NCBI GenBank assembly: GCA_002336245.1
Contig: DDDG01000029.1
Location: 105,827 to 169,826, forward strand
Direction: 5' to 3'
Source: Flavobacteriales bacterium UBA1986
Lineage (GTDB): Bacteria; Bacteroidota; Bacteroidia; Flavobacteriales_G; Salibacteraceae
DNA length: 64,000 bases
Position numbers and translations under genes: made by a program. The number at the start of each line of letters is the position of its first letter. The first letter of the stretch is position 1. Under the pieces are notes generated by a model. The model worked only from the letters and a program-made list of their open reading frames with translations, was not told the origin of the DNA and searched no databases. Of this stretch, positions 50,592 to 59,193 are shown piece after piece.

Positions 50592-53489
50592 ATGAAAAAA
50601 GGACTTTTAACACTAGGCGCTTTGATCGCCTTTATCCAAATCACACTTGCAGGGGGGACTGTAAGTGGAAAGATTCTGGACAAGCAGACTGGAGAGGCAA
50701 TATTATTTGCCAACGTTTATAAGGCGGGTACCACGCAGGGGACTACTTCAGACTTTAACGGAGAATTTTTCCTTCAGCTTCCAGCAGGAACTCACGACAT
50801 CACCTTCTCATTTGTATCCTACCAAACCAAAACGGTAAGTGGGGTGGTTGTGAAGGAAGGAGAAGTAACCAAACTCGATGTGGTTATGGAATCTTCCATG
50901 CAAGAACTCGATGTAGTTGTTGTTGAAGCGAAAGCAGTTCAACGCAATGAAGTTGCCCTTCTTAGAATGCAACAGAAGTCGAACAATGTGATGGATGGGA
51001 TTTCTTCAAAGGAAATTAGAGCCTTGGGATTGAACAACTCTGCCGAGTCGATGAAACGTGTAACTGGTGTTTCTATTGAAGGTGGAAAGTATGCCATCAT
51101 TCGTGGTTTGGGTGACCGTTACTCAGTGTCGCAAATGAACGGAGTTACCTTGCCTTCAGCCAACCCATACAGAAACAGCGTGAGTCTCGACATGATTCCA
51201 GCGAACATGATCGACAACACAATTTCTTTAAAGACATTTAGTCCAGATCGCCCAGGAAACTACAGTGGTGGATTGATCGACGTGAAGACTAAATCGCTTC
51301 CAGATGCATTTTATCTGAACACATCAGTGGGCATCTCATACAACACGGTTTCAAGTCTCAACAAAGACTTTTTGCGAGATGGCATTACTTCTTCTACAGA
51401 CTTCTTAGGGTACGATGATGGTGCTAGAGCCCTTCCCGATTACCTGAAGAGCACCAAGAATACCGACTTGATGAATTCAGCTTTTTATGTGAAAGCTCGA
51501 AGTACTTCAGAATCATCGAAAGAGTCGAGCGATTTGTACGACAAGGTTGGAAAAGAACTTTCCTCTGCCTTCGTTCCAGTAAAAAAACGCTCACTTCTAA
51601 ATCACAATGCTTCCTTCAGCTTTGGTGATCGCAAGAAAGTGAATGAGAACTACTTTGGTTACAATCTGAGTTTCCGTTTCTCCAAATCATACGATATGAG
51701 GGAGAACTTCAACACACAAGTAAACGAGTTCATCGGTGGTGGACTTGAGGTGTTGAAAGCAAATCAGACCCTAGCCGGAAGCCAATCAACGGTCAATCCT
51801 GAAGTAGGTGGCCTGGCTTCATTTTCATACCAGATGAAAGGCAGCAACATCATTTCAGCCGACATCTTTTACAATCACTCCGCCGACTTTACAGCACTCG
51901 AACAAAAGGGTACTTGGCCAGCCGCCCTTTCGGGAGTTCATGAATACAGAACGAGAGGAGTTGCTTTAACCGAGCGTGAAATGTTCACGACTCAATTGCG
52001 TGGAGAGCATTTGTTGAAATCACTTTCTGACACGCGTTTCAATTGGGTTCTAGGTCGATCGCAAGTGATGCAAAACGAACCAGACATTCGCTTGTTTGCT
52101 GATATCACCGACATTACCAACGACGTCATTAAGATTGATCGTGCTGAGTCTTCTTACCCTTTTCACTTCTTCAGAGAACTCAATGATCAGCAGTACAATG
52201 CTCAGTTTGACTTCGAAACTAAAGTTGGAGAAAACAAAAAGAGCAGCATCAAATACGGAGCTCTTGCTCAAATGAAATTGAGAAGCTTCACTGAAGATCG
52301 TTTTCAACTTTCCGATGAAGGTACAGATGCGAACACAGAATACCTCGGCTTTACTGAAGCAGATGGAGACTACGATGCATTCTTCCGAAGAGATAATTTT
52401 GGAATCATTGGGTTGGACGATAATGGTAGAAACCTTTTGGGACAATCTTACATCAGCCAGACGGCTGCAGCCAACCAATACACAGGTTACGAAAGTGTGT
52501 ATGCAGCTTACGCCATGGGTGTCTTCCAAATGGGAGCCAACTGGAAGCTGATTGGTGGTGTGCGTGCGGAACTCACCGATATGGAAGTTACTGCTGGAAA
52601 TGATTCAGTTGGAGACATTTTCCAATTGGACCTTCTTCCTAGCCTCGCTTTAATCCGTTCCTTGAATGAGAACTCAAACCTTAGAATAAACGCCAGCCGA
52701 ACCTTAGCTCGTCCGAACATGAGAGAGATGGCTCCCTTTACGTCGTTCGACTTCCTTGGAGGGCCTCAATTCGTAGGAAACTCAAGTCTGGAATTGACCA
52801 ATGTGACCAACTTCGATTTGCGTTGGGAAACTTTCCCAAAGGCCGGCGACTTGTTCGCAGTAAGCGCATTCTTCAAGTATTTTCAGAACCCGATCATGCA
52901 ACAGCTTGAATCAGTTGGTTCAATTTACCTGATTGAATTCGTGAACGTCGACAACGGGATGTTGGGCGGAATTGAGGTAGACTTCCGCAAGAATCTCGGA
53001 GCAATTTCTAAGAGTCTACAGAACTTCAAGTTAGGGGCGAACTTCACCTACACTGCATCTCGAGTTGATCTTACACAAGAGGAAATCGATCGCAATGAAA
53101 TCCTCAACCCCGACCTTCCCACTTGGAGACCTTTCCAGGCTCAGAGCCCATACATTGCAAACGCGAACCTTACATACCAAAACGACAGCAATAAATTGGC
53201 GATATCATTATTTGCCAATGTGTACGGACGTCGCTTGGTCTTCAATGGCGTGAAGGGAGCTCCAGATGTATATGAGATTCTCAGTAACAACGGAAACAAT
53301 GTTCCTACTCCGGATTTGAACCTAACAGTGAATAAAGGCATTGGAGCCAAATGGAATTTGCGTTTGAGCATCAACAATATTTTGAATACTCAGTATTCGC
53401 AAAATCAAGTCTTCAACGATGCATACTACAACGTTCAGTCGTATCGTCAAGGAGTACGCTTCGGACTCAATCTCCGATACAGTATTTAA
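50592..53489 (+). CDS. TonB-dependent receptor with CarboxypepD_reg-like domain
   Basis: 965 residues. Signal peptide about 1-20 (MKKGLLTLGALIAFIQITLA). A CarboxypepD_reg-like domain covers 22-105 (VSGKILDKQTGEAILFANVY). The plug at about 125-230 contains IRALGLNNSAESMKRVTGVS, AIIRGLGDRYSVSQMNGVTL and PGNYSGGLIDVKTKSLPD. The barrel ends VQSYRQGVRFGLNLRYSI. The plug type (RGLGDRYS, PANMIDNTI) belongs to the large receptors found with beta-helix lipoproteins rather than SusD. Neighbouring PhoBR-like regulators suggest phosphate or phosphate-ester uptake; this is inference. Confidence 0.93.
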   Translation: MKKGLLTLGALIAFIQITLAGGTVSGKILDKQTGEAILFANVYKAGTTQGTTSDFNGEFFLQLPAGTHDITFSFVSYQTKTVSGVVVKEGEVTKLDVVMESSMQELDVVVVEAKAVQRNEVALLRMQQKSNNVMDGISSKEIRALGLNNSAESMKRVTGVSIEGGKYAIIRGLGDRYSVSQMNGVTLPSANPYRNSVSLDMIPANMIDNTISLKTFSPDRPGNYSGGLIDVKTKSLPDAFYLNTSVGISYNTVSSLNKDFLRDGITSSTDFLGYDDGARALPDYLKSTKNTDLMNSAFYVKARSTSESSKESSDLYDKVGKELSSAFVPVKKRSLLNHNASFSFGDRKKVNENYFGYNLSFRFSKSYDMRENFNTQVNEFIGGGLEVLKANQTLAGSQSTVNPEVGGLASFSYQMKGSNIISADIFYNHSADFTALEQKGTWPAALSGVHEYRTRGVALTEREMFTTQLRGEHLLKSLSDTRFNWVLGRSQVMQNEPDIRLFADITDITNDVIKIDRAESSYPFHFFRELNDQQYNAQFDFETKVGENKKSSIKYGALAQMKLRSFTEDRFQLSDEGTDANTEYLGFTEADGDYDAFFRRDNFGIIGLDDNGRNLLGQSYISQTAAANQYTGYESVYAAYAMGVFQMGANWKLIGGVRAELTDMEVTAGNDSVGDIFQLDLLPSLALIRSLNENSNLRINASRTLARPNMREMAPFTSFDFLGGPQFVGNSSLELTNVTNFDLRWETFPKAGDLFAVSAFFKYFQNPIMQQLESVGSIYLIEFVNVDNGMLGGIEVDFRKNLGAISKSLQNFKLGANFTYTASRVDLTQEEIDRNEILNPDLPTWRPFQAQSPYIANANLTYQNDSNKLAISLFANVYGRRLVFNGVKGAPDVYEILSNNGNNVPTPDLNLTVNKGIGAKWNLRLSINNILNTQYSQNQVFNDAYYNVQSYRQGVRFGLNLRYSI

Positions 53490-53523
53490 GATAAGGTTAC
53501 TTCCCCGTATACCTTGATTTCAA

Positions 53524-53556
53524 GAGAGGAGCTGCGCAAGTAGCTCCTTTCATATT
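53524..53556 (+). terminator. Probable terminator after the TonB receptor
   Basis: AGGAGCT (53527-53533) pairs with AGCTCCT (53542-53548), loop GCGCAAGT, followed by TTCATATTTT, an imperfect T-tract. Confidence 0.55.
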
Positions 53557-53595
53557 TTAGGGAGCTTGTGAAGTCTATGAATGGGCTGAGTTCGT

Positions 53596-53603
53596 TAATT
53601 TCG
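53596..53603 (+). promoter_or_regulatory. Putative -7 element (TAATTTCG) for leuS
   Basis: TAnnTTCG variant of the -7 consensus, 17 bases before the leuS ATG. Confidence 0.35.
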
Positions 53604-53620
53604 CCCTCTCGAAAAACTCC

Positions 53621-56173
53621 ATGGAATACAATCACAGAGCCATCCAAGAGCGGTGGCAAAAATACTGGGCCGATCATCAGACTTACCGTATAGAGAACGA
53701 TTCCAGTCGCCCGAAATATTACGTTTTGGATATGTTCCCATATCCGTCAGGCTCAGGACTGCACGTTGGTCACCCGCTGGGGTACATCGCCTCAGACATC
53801 ATTGCTCGGTTCAAACGACTTCAAGGATTTAATGTGCTTCACCCAATGGGTTACGACGCCTTTGGCTTGCCTGCTGAGCAATATGCCATCGAGACCGGAC
53901 AGCACCCTGCGGAAACCACAAAGAAGAACAGCATTCGCTACCGGGAGCAATTGGACAAGATTGGATTCTCCTTCGATTGGTCGCGAGAAGTGAACACCTC
54001 CGATCCGAAGTTTTATAAATGGACACAGTGGATTTTTCTTCAGCTCTTTGATTCTTGGTACGATGCAGATGCCGATAAGGCAAAGCCTATTCAGGATTTG
54101 GTGGAAGCGTTTGAGATCGGTGGAAGTTCCGCAGTGAATGCAAATTCGAGCTTTGAAGGAACATTTACAGCCGCAGACTGGAAGGCGATGAGCCCAAAAG
54201 AGCGTGAAGATGTGCTTCAAGAATTTCGATTGACCTTCCTAAAAGAGTCGACGGTAAATTGGTGTCCTGCACTTGGGACTGTATTGGCCAACGATGAAGT
54301 GAAGGATGGATTATCTGAACGCGGTGGTCACGAAGTAGTGCAGCGAAAGATGTTGCAGTGGTCGATGCGAATTACGGCTTATGCCGATCGCTTGTTGTCC
54401 GGTTTAGATTCTCTTGAATGGACCGATTCGATGAAAGAGATTCAGCGCAACTGGATTGGTCGTAGTCAGGGTGCAAAAGTCTTTTTTGATATAGTGGATT
54501 CTGAGCATCAGATTGAAGTCTTTACAACCCGTCCCGATACGATGTTCGGAGCTTCTTTTATGGTACTTGCTCCAGAGCATCCTTTCATAGAGGACCTTTG
54601 TACCGACGATAAAAAAGAGGAAGTTTCCAAATACCAGAAATGGGCAGAAGGAAGGTCTGAGCGCGAGCGCATGTCGGAAGTGAAAGAGGTTACTGGAGCT
54701 TTTACTGGAGCCTATGCTGTGAACCCTATGAACGGCGAAAAACTCCCGATTTGGATCAGCGATTATGTTTTGATAGGATATGGAAGTGGGGCCATCATGG
54801 CGGTTCCTTGTGGAGATCAACGAGACTGGGAATTCGCGCGTCATTTTAACATTCCGATTCCAAACATCATCGAAGGTCACGACATTGAAGTAGGAGCTTT
54901 AGAAGACAAAGGCGCAAGTCTGTGTAATTCGGGTTTCTTGAACGGTTTAAAAGCGACGGAGGCAATTCCTTTGGCCATTGAGCACATTGCAAAAGAGGGG
55001 CGTGGACAAGCACGCATCAACTACAAACTGCGCGAAGCAGTATTTTCTCGCCAACGCTATTGGGGAGAGCCTGTCCCCATCTATTTTGAAGATGGCATTC
55101 CAAAAGGGATGTCGGAAAGTGATTTACCACTGGAGCTTCCTGAAGTAGATCAATACCTTCCAACAGAAGACGGAGATCCGCCCTTGGGTCGAGCAGAAAA
55201 TTGGGTCACCAAAGAAGGCTTCCCCATCGAGTTGAATACCATGCCGGGATGGGCTGGTTCTTCTTGGTATTTCTTGCGCTATATGGATCCACACAATGAA
55301 ACGGATTTTGTTGGAAAGGAAGCGGTAGACTATTGGGGTCAAGTTGATTTATACGTGGGAGGCGCCGAGCATTCTACTGGGCATTTGCTCTATTTCCGTT
55401 TCTGGACAAAGTTCTTGTTCGACCGTGGATTCATTCCTTTTGATGAGCCCGCAAGAAAGTTGATCAACCAAGGAATGATCGTGGCAGAAGACGGCCACAA
55501 GATGAGCAAGCGCTATGGCAATGTGGTAAACCCAGACGATATTGTGGAGCAGTACGGCGCGGATGCACTTCGCTTGCATGAAATGTTCTTGGGGCCAATT
55601 GAAGATCACAAACCCTGGAATACGAAAGGCATCGAAGGAGTCTATCGCTTCTTGAAAAAGTTCTGGCGACTTTACACTTCTGAAGATGGTATTTCCCGTG
55701 AGAAGGCCAATGCGGCTGAATTGAAATCATTGCACCAATGCATTAAAAAGGTTTCTGAGGACATCGAACGATATTCCTTGAACACCTGTGTTTCAACTTT
55801 CATGATTTGCGTGAACGAGCTCTCTGAATTGAAGTGTACGAAAGCAGAGATTTTGGAGCCTTTGGCCATTTTAATTTCCTGTCACGCTCCACACATTGCG
55901 GAAGAGGCTTGGTCTAGATTGGGTCACACAGAAAGCATCACAACCGCCGAATTTCCAAAGTTCAATCCCGAATTTTTGAAGGAAGACAGCAAGACCTATC
56001 CCGTCATGTTCAATGGAAAGCGACGATATGAGATCGTTGTGCCTGCAGACATGCCGAAAGATGAGGTTGAAAAACTCGCCCTTGAGCATGAGTATGCCGA
56101 GAAGTGGTTGGAGGGTGGAGCACCTAAAAAGGTCATTGTCGTTCCGGGAAAGATTGTGAACGTGGTTCTTTAG
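53621..56173 (+). CDS. leuS: Leucyl-tRNA synthetase
   Basis: 850 residues, normal. Class I signature HVGH at 48-51 (PYPSGSGLHVGHPLGY) and KMSKR at 627-631 (DGHKMSKRYGNVVNPDD). The CP1 editing domain covers about 225-420 (EVFTTRPDTMFGASFMVLAP and GYGSGAIMAVPCGDQRDWEF). The C-terminal part holds the anticodon-binding helices and a tail ending KVIVVPGKIVNVVL. An insertion of about 60 residues around 140-200 (ADADKAKPIQDLVEAFEIGG) is typical of Bacteroidota LeuRS as I recall. Its stop overlaps nadE's stop. Confidence 0.98.
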   Translation: MEYNHRAIQERWQKYWADHQTYRIENDSSRPKYYVLDMFPYPSGSGLHVGHPLGYIASDIIARFKRLQGFNVLHPMGYDAFGLPAEQYAIETGQHPAETTKKNSIRYREQLDKIGFSFDWSREVNTSDPKFYKWTQWIFLQLFDSWYDADADKAKPIQDLVEAFEIGGSSAVNANSSFEGTFTAADWKAMSPKEREDVLQEFRLTFLKESTVNWCPALGTVLANDEVKDGLSERGGHEVVQRKMLQWSMRITAYADRLLSGLDSLEWTDSMKEIQRNWIGRSQGAKVFFDIVDSEHQIEVFTTRPDTMFGASFMVLAPEHPFIEDLCTDDKKEEVSKYQKWAEGRSERERMSEVKEVTGAFTGAYAVNPMNGEKLPIWISDYVLIGYGSGAIMAVPCGDQRDWEFARHFNIPIPNIIEGHDIEVGALEDKGASLCNSGFLNGLKATEAIPLAIEHIAKEGRGQARINYKLREAVFSRQRYWGEPVPIYFEDGIPKGMSESDLPLELPEVDQYLPTEDGDPPLGRAENWVTKEGFPIELNTMPGWAGSSWYFLRYMDPHNETDFVGKEAVDYWGQVDLYVGGAEHSTGHLLYFRFWTKFLFDRGFIPFDEPARKLINQGMIVAEDGHKMSKRYGNVVNPDDIVEQYGADALRLHEMFLGPIEDHKPWNTKGIEGVYRFLKKFWRLYTSEDGISREKANAAELKSLHQCIKKVSEDIERYSLNTCVSTFMICVNELSELKCTKAEILEPLAILISCHAPHIAEEAWSRLGHTESITTAEFPKFNPEFLKEDSKTYPVMFNGKRRYEIVVPADMPKDEVEKLALEHEYAEKWLEGGAPKKVIVVPGKIVNVVL

Positions 56174-56952
56174 CTCTTCAAGTTGGAAGGAATCAGGCAA
56201 ACTGGAATTGCTTCCATTTTGTGTCGATTGGCCGAATTCAGTCTGTGGTATATTTTCAGAACCTCAGATTCTCGCGTACTCAGTTTTTCTTCATCGCCCT
56301 TGAAGGTCATGGCCCATTCGAGTTCGTCGTATGAGGCGCCCAATTGATCTTCGTCGGAACGATCGTCTCCAAACAATCCATCGGTTGGAGCTGCGGTAAG
56401 AATTTCGGAAGAAACACCCAGGTGCTTTCCTAAAGCAAAAACTTCAGATTTCATTAAGTCCGCTATTGGACTGAGGTCAACTCCGCCATCGCCGTATTTG
56501 GTGTAGAAACCAACGCCAAAGTCTTCCACCTTGTTTCCAGTTCCTGCAACCAAGCGGCCATGAATTCCCGCCAAATAGTACAAGCTGGTCATGCGAAGCC
56601 GTGCTCTTGTGTTCGCTAAACTCAACTGCAGAAGCCCTTCATCTTCAGTGGTGGGAACGCTCAATTTAAATGCGTCGAACAAGTCGGTCAACTCGACTTC
56701 TTGTCGTTCAACATTGCTGTACTTCGCTTGAAGAGATTCAATGTGATGGGACGTGCGCGAAACTTGATTTTGAGCTTGATGAATGGGCATTTCTACGCAG
56801 AGAGTCGGAAGTCCAGTACGTGCACAAAGCGTGGAGGTAACAGCGGAATCAATTCCACCCGAAACGCCAACGACAAAACCTTTGCAGTGCGCATTTAGGC
56901 AATACTCCCGAAGCCAAGTGATGATATATTCCGAGACTTTTTCTTCTTGCAT
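56170..56952 (-). CDS. nadE: NAD synthetase, ammonia-dependent
   Basis: 260 residues, short form without the glutaminase domain. The ATP pyrophosphatase P-loop is SGGIDSAV at 31-38. Other marks are AGTGNKVEDFGVGFYTKYGD with the acidic metal site, DLSPIADLMKSEVFALGKHL, and SDEDQLGASYDELEWAM. It makes NAD from nicotinic acid adenine dinucleotide and ammonia. It is the second gene after the barrel protein on the minus strand (1-base overlap). Association of nadE with gldBC is a known flavobacterial layout. Confidence 0.96.
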   Translation of the reverse strand: MQEEKVSEYIITWLREYCLNAHCKGFVVGVSGGIDSAVTSTLCARTGLPTLCVEMPIHQAQNQVSRTSHHIESLQAKYSNVERQEVELTDLFDAFKLSVPTTEDEGLLQLSLANTRARLRMTSLYYLAGIHGRLVAGTGNKVEDFGVGFYTKYGDGGVDLSPIADLMKSEVFALGKHLGVSSEILTAAPTDGLFGDDRSDEDQLGASYDELEWAMTFKGDEEKLSTRESEVLKIYHRLNSANRHKMEAIPVCLIPSNLKS

Positions 56953-57809
56953 TAGAAGAATATCGCGACGTTGAGCGCTACGAAGTTTGACCGAGTAATC
57001 AAGGTAGGCCCTTCTATTAGACCTCCATTTGGTGCAACCAAATCAGTATCTAAATCTGTTCTTCCGTCATCTGCCAGCTGGAAGGCTTTACCTCTTCCGC
57101 CGTTTCCAGTGAGGATGTTTGTGAAGCCTGCATTGTAGGTTAAGCTTACAACGAGGTTCGTGTTTCCTGTGAGGTTGTATTCAATTCCTCCACCGATTTC
57201 AATGCCCAATCTGAGACTTGAAATGTCGTCGGTTGCATCCACTTCCTCGACTTCTTCCTCGCCAGAGTCATAGGTGATGGTTCCAGCTTTACGTGCACGA
57301 AGTTTGAAACCAGGGGTGAAACCAAATTGCCCGAAGTATTTTATGTAACCAATTTCGGCGGTTTTCATTTTCAAACTAAGAGGAATCTGAATGTAGCGCA
57401 GCTTATAGCTGAGTGCTTCTGTACTCGACTCTACCATTCGTCCGCTAATTAAGCTGGTATCTGGCAAAGCATATGCACCTAGGGAACTCATGGCAACAGG
57501 AGTATTCGTGAAAATTACACCTGTAGAGAAATAATAATTCTCGTTGTCGGCCAAGCTGAAGTCCGTAACCAATCCGTAATTCAGACCTACTTTCGGACCG
57601 TCGTTGATGTAGCCTTTGTTGTCGGAAGTAATCCAAGACGTGTTCATAGATGCTTGAAGTCCGAAGCTCATCGAACGCGACGACTTTGAAGCTGGAGCAA
57701 CCGTCGTGATTGTTACTTCATTGTTCTGTGCAAGAAGGGAAATAGGGAAGCAGAGAAAAAGTCCGAGAATAAAAGGAAAGGACTTCTTTAGATTGATGTG
57801 AATACTCAT
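56952..57809 (-). CDS. PorT-like outer-membrane beta-barrel protein
   Basis: 285 residues from the ATG at 57809 (MSIHINLKKSFPFILGLFLC), with a signal peptide ending at LLAQ, about 27. A short polar segment follows, then barrel strands of the outer-membrane beta-barrel (PorT-like) family: SMSFGLQASMNTSWITSDN, GPKVGLNYGLVTDFSLADN, YYFSTGVIFTN, LRYIQIPLSLKMKTAEIGYI and FVALNVAIFF at the C-terminus. Membership in the true T9SS protein PorT cannot be decided here. It shares a 55-base divergent spacer with gldB and is transcribed with nadE. Confidence 0.82.
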   Translation of the reverse strand: MSIHINLKKSFPFILGLFLCFPISLLAQNNEVTITTVAPASKSSRSMSFGLQASMNTSWITSDNKGYINDGPKVGLNYGLVTDFSLADNENYYFSTGVIFTNTPVAMSSLGAYALPDTSLISGRMVESSTEALSYKLRYIQIPLSLKMKTAEIGYIKYFGQFGFTPGFKLRARKAGTITYDSGEEEVEEVDATDDISSLRLGIEIGGGIEYNLTGNTNLVVSLTYNAGFTNILTGNGGRGKAFQLADDGRTDLDTDLVAPNGGLIEGPTLITRSNFVALNVAIFF

Positions 57810-57820
57810 GTTCTTAACAT

Positions 57821-57828
57821 TAAATTTG
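57821..57828 (+). promoter_or_regulatory. Putative -7 element (TAAATTTG) for gldBC
   Basis: Perfect TAnnTTTG, 36 bases before gldB. A TTG at 57793-57795 is 25 bases upstream, slightly long. It lies opposite the barrel-gene -7 element. Confidence 0.45.
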
Positions 57829-57845
57829 CCCCTCGACGAGGAATT

Positions 57846-57853
57846 CAAAATTA
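57846..57853 (-). promoter_or_regulatory. Putative -7 element (TAATTTTG) for the barrel-nadE operon
   Basis: Perfect TAnnTTTG on the minus strand, 36 bases before the barrel-gene ATG; the two divergent promoters of this spacer interleave. Confidence 0.45.
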
Positions 57854-57864
57854 GCCAATTTTAT

Positions 57865-58866
57865 ATGAGAGTTGTTGTACTTAGCTTGTGTGCTTTTCTA
57901 TTCATTACGGCTTGCAACAACGATCCATTGGCGGTGGACGTTTCCGGTATTGATGTCGACGTTGAATTCAAACGCTTCGATCGTGATCTTTTTGCAGAAC
58001 ACAAGGATTTGTCCAAGCACGTCGCCTTTCTAACTGAGACCTACGGGGGCTTTTATAAAAATTTCACCCAGATGATTCCGAGTTTAGGGCATCCGGAAGA
58101 CCCAGCACACATCATGTACCTCAAGCCTTTTTTATCCGATCCAGGAATAAAAGAAATCAATGATGCGATTGCTGCTCGCTACAAGGACTTGGCGTCTGTT
58201 GAAGAAGAATTTGAAGAAGCCTGGAAGCATTATCTCTACCATTTCCCCAATCGCGGTGTTCCAGAAATGATTGCTTTTAATTCGGCGCTCAATGCATCGC
58301 CGCTCGTGAACGATACGCAAATGGGAGTTGGTCTAGACCTCTTTTTAGGAGTCGATTTCCCCTTGTATGCAAGCGTTCAGTACCCCATGTTTTTGCGTCA
58401 GCGAATGAAACCCGAATTGATGGTTTACAACAGCATGCGCGGATGGCTCATTTCCGAATTTCCCAAAGAAGAAGGCAGCAAGTCGCTGCTCGACAATATG
58501 GTTTATGCAGGTAAGATCCTTTATGCCATGGACGCGGTTTTTCCAGGCCATGGAGACAGTCTGAAGATTGAATTCACTGCAGCGCAACTCGATTGGGCCG
58601 AGCGCTTCGAGTCGAACGTTTGGGGCTTATTCATCGACAAAGGAATTTTGTTCTCCAAGGATAGATCTGAGATCGGACCTTTTTTAAACGACGGGCCATT
58701 CAGTTCAGGACTTGCCAAAGAATCTCCACCTCGAATTGGAGAGTGGATTGGCTGGCAAATGGTTCGGTCTTATATGGCCAAGTATCCAGACACTTCTCTG
58801 GAAGAATTGATGTCGTTGCAAGACGCACAAAAGATTATGCAAAAATCGGGTTATCGACCAAATTAA
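57865..58866 (+). CDS. gldB: Gliding motility lipoprotein GldB
   Basis: 333 residues from the ATG at 57865 (MRVVVLSLCAFLFITAC), with lipobox ITA-C17. GldB is an essential lipoprotein of Bacteroidota gliding/T9SS-linked machinery. Recognisable segments are VDVEFKRFDRDLFAEH, FLTETYGGFYKNFTQMIPSL, YHFPNRGVPEMIAFNSA, GLDLFLGVDFPLYASVQYP and RIGEWIGWQMVRSYMAKYPD near the end. The helical layout with conserved histidine/aspartate resembles gluzincin-like or DUF2268 folds, but no HExxH is seen. gldC follows after 6 bases. Confidence 0.94.
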   Translation: MRVVVLSLCAFLFITACNNDPLAVDVSGIDVDVEFKRFDRDLFAEHKDLSKHVAFLTETYGGFYKNFTQMIPSLGHPEDPAHIMYLKPFLSDPGIKEINDAIAARYKDLASVEEEFEEAWKHYLYHFPNRGVPEMIAFNSALNASPLVNDTQMGVGLDLFLGVDFPLYASVQYPMFLRQRMKPELMVYNSMRGWLISEFPKEEGSKSLLDNMVYAGKILYAMDAVFPGHGDSLKIEFTAAQLDWAERFESNVWGLFIDKGILFSKDRSEIGPFLNDGPFSSGLAKESPPRIGEWIGWQMVRSYMAKYPDTSLEELMSLQDAQKIMQKSGYRPN

Positions 58867-58872
58867 AAATAG

Positions 58873-59193
58873 ATGAGCAAGCAAGGAGAGATTAAAATAA
58901 TTCTGGAGTTAGATGAGAACAATGTTCCTGAAAAACTTTCATGGGACGCAAGTGATTCGGAGCAAGGCGGCGATTGTGAATGTGTCGTTCTGTCCATTTG
59001 GGACAAGAAGGAACAGAACACGTTAAAGATTGATTTGTGGACGAAGGAGTTCAATACAGATCAAATGAAGCAGTTCATTCATCAAAACATCATGACGCTT
59101 TCAGAAACTTTTGAGCGCGCCACCGGTGAAAATGAGATGGCCAGTGAGATGCGCGAGTTTGGTCAGTACTTTCAGGAAAAGATGGGCATCTAG
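58873..59193 (+). CDS. gldC: Gliding motility protein GldC
   Basis: 106 residues, the normal size. Opening GEIKIILELDENNVPEKLSW, then CVVLSIWDKKEQNTLKIDLW and the C-terminal FGQYFQEKMGI are characteristic. Cytoplasmic, no signal peptide. GldC improves gliding together with GldB in Flavobacterium johnsoniae; its biochemical role is not known. Its stop shares CTAG with the symporter's stop. Confidence 0.95.
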   Translation: MSKQGEIKIILELDENNVPEKLSWDASDSEQGGDCECVVLSIWDKKEQNTLKIDLWTKEFNTDQMKQFIHQNIMTLSETFERATGENEMASEMREFGQYFQEKMGI

